DNA of 9,968 bases, taken from the NCBI GenBank assembly GCA_035506315.1, contig DATJPQ010000136.1, positions 1-9,968 of the forward strand, in the 5' to 3' direction. This document shows, in pieces, positions 5,696 to 9,968 of the stretch (position 1 is the first letter of the stretch; every line of letters starts with the position of its first letter). The notes beneath the pieces were generated by a model. That model did no database searches and had not been told where the DNA came from. It saw nothing but the letters and a program-made list of their open reading frames with translations. Source of the stretch: MWDT01 sp035506315. GTDB taxonomy: Bacteria; Verrucomicrobiota; Verrucomicrobiia; Opitutales; Opitutaceae. Position numbers and translations under genes: made by a program.

Positions 5696-5729
5696 AAAAC
5701 AAAAAGGGCGGGGTCGCGAAACCCCGCCC
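5696..5729 (-). terminator. Intrinsic terminator for the delta-60 gene
   Basis: A perfect 9-bp GC stem, GGGCGGGGT (5706-5714) with ACCCCGCCC (5721-5729), and a 6-nt loop. In the minus direction it is followed at once by TTTTTGTTTT (5705-5696), a textbook U-tract. It lies 29 nt beyond the stop of the delta-60 gene. It also sits 58 nt beyond the convergent esterase stop, where the plus-strand 3' flank (GACAATTGAATTTT) is only weakly U-rich, so it may serve both genes with unequal strength. Confidence 0.88.
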
Positions 5730-5758
5730 GACAATTGAATTTTGCGGCCGACCGCGGA

Positions 5759-8700
5759 TCAGGGACTCAAGTCGTAGGCTTCCGCCATCGCCGCGCCGGC
5801 GGTGTGGTTGACGCCGGTGATCTGGATCGTGTAGGTGCCCGGCGCGAGGGTGATGATGAGCGCGGAGTCCTTGCTGCCGGAATCGAACACGGCCACGCAG
5901 GCCGAGACGACATCATTGACGCTGCCGAGTGTCTGCGTGGAATTCACCGACGTCTGGGTCTGCCAGTTGTCGTTCTGGGCGAGCAACTGGTCCTGGCTGT
6001 CGTAAACGGCCAGCACCGGATCGTTCAACACGCCGGCCACGCCGGACTTGGCCAGCGCCGGGCCCCAACCGCGCAGCAGCACCCGGCGCGCAGTATTGCC
6101 GCTGATGGCCAGGCCCGCGATCAATGGGTCGCCCACGGTCACCTGCGCCCGGGCGGACAGACCCGTAAAGCGCACCGCACCGGTCGCCGTGCTGGCATCG
6201 GCATCGTACACCTCGGCCAACACGGTCCCGCTGCCCTGACCGTCGGGCACAATCACCGTGTAAGAGCCGGGGGAAAGCGTAACGAGCGTGGCGGCGTCGG
6301 CGCTGCCGGCCACGAGCGGTAACGCACTCAGGCGGTTGAACACCGCCATGAGATTGCTGGAGGAGTCCCATCCGGTGTTGATGGCATACAGCAGAGTGGC
6401 GCCGTTATAAATCTGCATCCGCGGCGCAGCGAGCGGCGCGGGGACGCCGAGACCGCTCAAACCCGGGCCGACCGCGCGCAGCAGCACGCTTTTCTGGCCG
6501 TTGCCACTGATGACAAAACCGGTGATGAGGGGATAGCCATTGTTGACCGTCGCGCGCGCCGACAGGCTGATGAGGCGGCCGGCCGTCGTGGCCGCATCGG
6601 ATTGCTGGGTGCCGGTGCCGGCATCGGTCACCGAGCTCGCGTTGAGCGTGCTGCCGAAAGCGACGTTCGAGGTTGTCTGGCTGGAAGTCGTGCCGTTCGT
6701 GGTCGTGCCGCCGGCGAGGTCAGCCGCAACACCGACGTAATCCGTGCCCGACACGGAGGAGAGCAAGAACTGCCAGTACAACTCGATCACTTGGGCGGAG
6801 CCATATTGAGAAGTCAGCACGAGGCCGCGGGCGCGCACATAAACGAGCGAGCTGGGCAGGCTCAATCCGCCGAGCTGCCAATTACTCGTGCCACTCACCC
6901 GGCTGGCCTTGCCGAGGGAAGTCCACGTCACGCCGCCATCGGTCGATTGATCGAACACCGCGCCGGAAAGTTCCGGGCCGCTGCCGGTGCGCTGCCAGGT
7001 AATCGTGGTGTGATTGGCGCTCACGGTGAGGGACTGCGTCGCCATCGCAGTCGCCCCGATCCGGGCGAGCAGGTAACGGCCCTGACTGCTCATCAGGGTG
7101 AAGGCGCCGCCGACGAGCACCTTGCCGTCGGGCTGGATCACCAGGGAGTTCACGCTGGCGTTGGCATTGGGGTCGAAGGTGGTATCAAGCGTGCCATCGG
7201 CATTGAGCCGGGCGAGCCGGTTGCGGGCCACGCCATTGACGGCGGTGAAGACGCCCCCAATCACAATCCGGCCGTCAGTCTGCAGCGCGAGAGTGGCGAT
7301 CACGTCGTTGGCGTAAGCGTTGAAACTGGTATCGCGCGAACCATCGGGATTGAGCCGGACGACGCGTCCGGGCTGCGTGGGAACGCCGGATGCTTGCGGA
7401 GCATTGGCGGCGAGCACCCGGCCATCCGGCTGCACGGCCAGCGCGGTGATCGCTCCAAGCAGTCCCGGCTGAAAGGCGGTGTCGAGCGTGCCGTTGGTGT
7501 TCAGTCGCGCGAGACTGGCATAGGCCGGCACGCCGCTGGAGAAGGGGGCGCCGACAATAATCTTACCGTCGGTTTGCAGGGTCAGCGCCGTGACGGCCCC
7601 GAGAGGGGCGGGGGCGTTGAACGTCGTGTCGAGCGTGTGCGTGCCGTCCGCGTTGGTCAGAAAACGGGCGAGACGGCTGCGCGCCACTCCGGCGATGTGC
7701 GTGAAATCGCCGCCGACCACAAAACTTCCGTCGGTCTGCAGGAGGAGTGCGTTTACCGTGCCATCGGGATTGGGCTGGAAAGTCGCATCGACGTTGCCGT
7801 CGTCCCGCAACAGGGCGAGGTGCTTCGTCGGCAATCCGCCGATGTTGTTGAAGGCGCCACCGGCCAGCAGCGTGCCGTTGGAACGAAACGCGGTGAAATA
7901 GCCGCCGATCATGACCGTGCCGTCGGCTTGCAGGGACAGCACATTGACCTGGTCGTCCGGGCTGGGATCGAAACTGAGATCGAGTGAGCCATCGGCATTG
8001 AGCCGGGCGAGTCGGGCGCGGGTCACGTTCGAGATGCCAGAGAACGCCCCGCCGACAAGGATAGAGCCGTCGGCTTGCAGCACCATGGAATTGACCTGGC
8101 CGTTGGCGCTGGGGTTGAAATTTTCGTCGAGATTGCCACTGGTCTGAAGCCGGGCGATGCCGCTGCGCGACCAGCCGCCGACGGTCAGGAAATTGCCGCA
8201 CATGAGGATCTTTCCATCGGGTTGCACGATGAGCGACATCACATTGCCCGTGCCATTGGGATCGAAGCCGGGATCCAGCGTGCCGTCGGCATTGAGCCGC
8301 GCGATGGACATCCGCTTCGTCGCGGTGGTCGCCGCGTTGGGCGAAAAGTTGGAAAAGACACCACCGACCAAAATCTTGTTGTCGGCGGGCTGCAGGGCCA
8401 GCGATGACACCTGGTTGTCGGGTGTGGGGTTAAAGGCGGTGTCGACCGTGCCATCGGTATTGAGCCGCGCCAGGTACTGGATCGAGGTGGCCGTGGTCGC
8501 GCCGTTGGGCGTCAAGCTGGTGAACGCGCCGCCGATCAAAATTTTTCCGTCCGGCTGCTGGAGCATCACGTCGACATCACTGCTGGCATCGGGGTCAAAG
8601 GAGGCATCCAACGTACCGTCGGAATTGAGCTGCGCGATATGGTTGCGGGCTACCCCGCAGATGTTCGAGAACGCGCCCGCCACGACGATCTGGCCCACAT

Positions 8701-9968
8701 GACCAGTATCGGTCCGCACCAGGATGGCCAGGACGGCGCCATCGGGGCTGGGATTGAATCCGATGTCGAGCCCGCCGTCGGCATTTAACCGCACGAGATT
8801 GCCGCTCGTGGCTCCGCTCTGGTTGGTGAACAAGCCGCCCAACAGGATCTGGCCGGTGGCGGTTTGCCGGACGATCGTGTTGATGTGACCCTTCAGCTGC
8901 ACCACATAGTTGGGCTGGAAACGGGAAGCGGGCAGGAGGGTGCCGTTCGGATTGAGCCAGGCAAAGCCCGGGACGGGGGAGGCAATGCCGTTGTTGTCGG
9001 AAAGCACCGCCACGGCATTGACCGCGTCATCGGGGGTGGGAAGGAAGAAGCCATCTTCGGAGTTGTCCGTGTTGAGCCGGGCGAAGTTTGAGCTCGGAGA
9101 CCCGGCCAGCGTGCTGAAAACTCCGCCGACCAGAATCCGGCCGTTGGGCTGCACCGCCAATGCGTTCACCTTGGAGCCGATCGGCCCACCGGCGCTGACG
9201 ACGAAACCGTTGTCGACCGTGCTGTCAGGGTTGAGCTGGGCGATGGGCAGGCTCAGGGTCGTGACCGCCCCGCCATTGGGCTGCAAGGTCGTGAAGCCAC
9301 CAGCCACGAGAATTTTGCCGGCATAGCCGCTGTCGGTCCGCACAGTCAAGGCCCGGACCTGTTGATTCGCGTTGGGATCGAAGCTGGCATCGAGCGAGCC
9401 GTCGGTGTTGACCCGCGCGAGATAGTTGCGCTGGGTCCAGTTGGTCGCGCTATTGGGCTGTATCGTCGTGAACAGACCGCCGAAAAGAATCTTCCCGTCC
9501 GAGGGCTGTACGGCCACGGCGACGACCGGCGCATTCGCACTGGGATCGAAACCCGCATCGAGACTGCCGTCCGCGTTGAACCGCGCGATGAAATGACGCA
9601 CCAAGACCGTCGTGGTGTCGTTGTTCCCGAACGCCGCAGTGAAGCCGCCACCGACCACGATCTTGCCGTCGCTCTGCAACGCCAGGGTGGTAATCGCAGC
9701 GTTGGTATGGGCATTGAACGTGGTGTCGACCGTGCCATCGGTGCTGTTGATGCGGACAATACAGGAGTGCGCCGTTGCGGTGGTCGCGCCGCTGGAGTAG
9801 AAAGTGGAGAAAGAGCCAGCGGCCAAAATTTTGCCGTCGGATTGGATGGCCAGCGCGGAGACGGATTGATCGCCTCCGGGGGTGAACGTGCTATCGAGGC
9901 TGCCATCGGTATTGAGTCGCGCGATATAATTGGCGGTGGTCGTCGTGGAGCCGTCGCTGCTGGTAAAT
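5759..9968 (-). CDS. Delta-60 repeat protein with two C-terminal verrucomicrobial modules (5' truncated)
   Basis: The frame runs open from the right edge (first full codon at 9967) to TGA 5761-5759, 1,402 codons visible. The TTG at 9826 is internal (repeat text GKILAAGSF continues across it), so the true start is outside the window. About 18 units carry the delta-60 signature (ARLNxDGxLDxxF followed by xxALAxQxDGKILVGGxFT), from about 9967 down to 7050; these belong to the delta-60/DUF5122 family and are thought to build beta-propeller-like structures. Then come an Ig/fibronectin-like segment (about 7045-6720; STDGGVTWTSLG), a Thr/Ser/Gly-rich linker (about 6720-6570), and two tandem copies of a module starting LSARA.V and containing ISGN...VLLR..GP.L...GV (about 6566-6160 and 6160-5762). 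The composition (Thr, Asn, Asp, Gly; no Lys-rich parts) and the domain set indicate an exported surface or secreted protein. Function is unknown; adhesion or cell-envelope binding is a guess. No PEP-CTERM-like hydrophobic tail is present; it ends MAEAYDLSP. Confidence 0.93.
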   Translation of the reverse strand, partial: FTSSDGSTTTTANYIARLNTDGSLDSTFTPGGDQSVSALAIQSDGKILAAGSFSTFYSSGATTATAHSCIVRINSTDGTVDTTFNAHTNAAITTLALQSDGKIVVGGGFTAAFGNNDTTTVLVRHFIARFNADGSLDAGFDPSANAPVVAVAVQPSDGKILFGGLFTTIQPNSATNWTQRNYLARVNTDGSLDASFDPNANQQVRALTVRTDSGYAGKILVAGGFTTLQPNGGAVTTLSLPIAQLNPDSTVDNGFVVSAGGPIGSKVNALAVQPNGRILVGGVFSTLAGSPSSNFARLNTDNSEDGFFLPTPDDAVNAVAVLSDNNGIASPVPGFAWLNPNGTLLPASRFQPNYVVQLKGHINTIVRQTATGQILLGGLFTNQSGATSGNLVRLNADGGLDIGFNPSPDGAVLAILVRTDTGHVGQIVVAGAFSNICGVARNHIAQLNSDGTLDASFDPDASSDVDVMLQQPDGKILIGGAFTSLTPNGATTATSIQYLARLNTDGTVDTAFNPTPDNQVSSLALQPADNKILVGGVFSNFSPNAATTATKRMSIARLNADGTLDPGFDPNGTGNVMSLIVQPDGKILMCGNFLTVGGWSRSGIARLQTSGNLDENFNPSANGQVNSMVLQADGSILVGGAFSGISNVTRARLARLNADGSLDLSFDPSPDDQVNVLSLQADGTVMIGGYFTAFRSNGTLLAGGAFNNIGGLPTKHLALLRDDGNVDATFQPNPDGTVNALLLQTDGSFVVGGDFTHIAGVARSRLARFLTNADGTHTLDTTFNAPAPLGAVTALTLQTDGKIIVGAPFSSGVPAYASLARLNTNGTLDTAFQPGLLGAITALAVQPDGRVLAANAPQASGVPTQPGRVVRLNPDGSRDTSFNAYANDVIATLALQTDGRIVIGGVFTAVNGVARNRLARLNADGTLDTTFDPNANASVNSLVIQPDGKVLVGGAFTLMSSQGRYLLARIGATAMATQSLTVSANHTTITWQRTGSGPELSGAVFDQSTDGGVTWTSLGKASRVSGTSNWQLGGLSLPSSLVYVRARGLVLTSQYGSAQVIELYWQFLLSSVSGTDYVGVAADLAGGTTTNGTTSSQTTSNVAFGSTLNASSVTDAGTGTQQSDAATTAGRLISLSARATVNNGYPLITGFVISGNGQKSVLLRAVGPGLSGLGVPAPLAAPRMQIYNGATLLYAINTGWDSSSNLMAVFNRLSALPLVAGSADAATLVTLSPGSYTVIVPDGQGSGTVLAEVYDADASTATGAVRFTGLSARAQVTVGDPLIAGLAISGNTARRVLLRGWGPALAKSGVAGVLNDPVLAVYDSQDQLLAQNDNWQTQTSVNSTQTLGSVNDVVSACVAVFDSGSKDSALIITLAPGTYTIQITGVNHTAGAAMAEAYDLSP
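5762..6566 (-). repeat. Tandem pair of about 130-residue C-terminal modules
   Basis: Two consecutive copies within the delta-60 protein share LSARA.V...PLI.G..ISGN....VLLR..GP.L...GV...L..P...YD/YN, then ..L.PG.YT..., and end in AE.YD. Copy 1 covers about 6566-6160 and copy 2 about 6160-5762. They are well diverged from each other. I know this module as a frequent C-terminal unit of large exported Verrucomicrobiota proteins; whether it anchors or sorts the protein is not shown by the sequence. Confidence 0.7.
7050..9967 (-). repeat. Delta-60 tandem protein-repeat array (about 18 units)
   Basis: The LNxDGxxDxxF anchors fall at roughly 9911, 9746, 9577, 9407, 9231, 9073, 8951, 8785, 8624, 8459, 8294, 8144, 7999, 7806, 7650, 7500, 7350 and 7202. 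Most steps are 145-176 nt, i.e. 48-59 residues. Two steps break the rhythm: 122 nt between the units at 9073 and 8951, and 193 nt between those at 7999 and 7806. Units toward the 5' side tend to carry a longer Thr/Ala/Asn-rich loop (GATTAT, NAATTAT, GSTTTT), whereas units nearer the C-terminus have a short loop (GVARNRLARLN). The array continues beyond the right edge. Confidence 0.85.

Noticed and set aside
4118..5734. 538-codon minus-strand frame opposite the esterase
   Set aside because: Antisense shadow of the esterase with Arg/Gly/Ala-biased composition, and it runs through the terminator hairpin.
6602..7987. 461-codon plus-strand frame opposite the delta-60 gene
   Set aside because: Its apparent repeat text (VGVQSRE, VGLQGQR) is just the complement of the delta-60 units; no independent evidence of coding.
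9826..9826. TTG at 9826 as the start of the delta-60 gene
   Set aside because: The same frame continues upstream with perfect delta-60 repeat text to the window edge, so the codon is an internal leucine.
7050..9967. CRISPR-like or DNA-level satellite repeat
   Set aside because: The periodicity of 145-176 nt is in frame and conserved at protein level with diverged codons, so it is a protein repeat and not a CRISPR array or satellite.

Overview
The window looks like a chromosomal stretch of a high-GC Verrucomicrobiota bacterium, most likely an Opitutaceae member. The grounds are a giant delta-60 repeat protein ending in two copies of a C-terminal module (ISGN...VLLR..GP.L...GV...L.DP) that I associate with Opitutus-like genomes, secreted polysaccharide-degrading enzymes, and coding starts with no clear Shine-Dalgarno. 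This is inference from protein style; no taxonomic marker gene is present.

Layout. (1) 1-224 (+) is the tail of an unidentified protein entering from the left. It overlaps by a TTGA junction with 221-484 (+), a short ORF that reads as a broken C-terminal piece of a Tc toxin A subunit (TcB-binding domain end). (2) 481-1668 (-) is a helical, membrane-anchored protein of unknown function; its stop and that of the Tc fragment share one CTAG. (3) 1784-3040 (-) is a secreted GH30 xylanase, subfamily 8-like, with both catalytic glutamates. The 115-nt gap to the next gene holds two overlapping, mutually exclusive stem-loops. (4) 3310-3762 (-) is a small acidic protein of unknown function. (5) 3763-4123 is a non-coding divergent region with a palindrome and a 102-bp nested inverted-repeat element that looks like a mobile or REP/MITE-type repeat. 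(6) 4124-5647 (+) is a secreted sialate O-acetylesterase-type esterase (SASA family). (7) 5696-5729 is an intrinsic terminator between convergent genes. (8) 5759-9968 (-) is the 3' portion (at least 1,402 codons) of a delta-60 repeat surface or secreted protein that runs off the right edge.

How the genes may work together: the GH30 enzyme would cut (glucurono)xylan backbones and the SASA-type esterase could remove acetyl groups that block access, so the middle of the window may be a small xylan-processing locus. The genes are not in one operon, since the esterase is divergent. The delta-60 protein is probably extracellular, but nothing here ties it to xylan use. I found no RNA genes, CRISPR arrays, transposase genes or integrases. 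The items most worth a second look are the Tc toxin remnant, the 102-bp nested palindrome, the GH30 loop that lacks the usual glucuronate-reading motif, and the irregular units in the delta-60 array.
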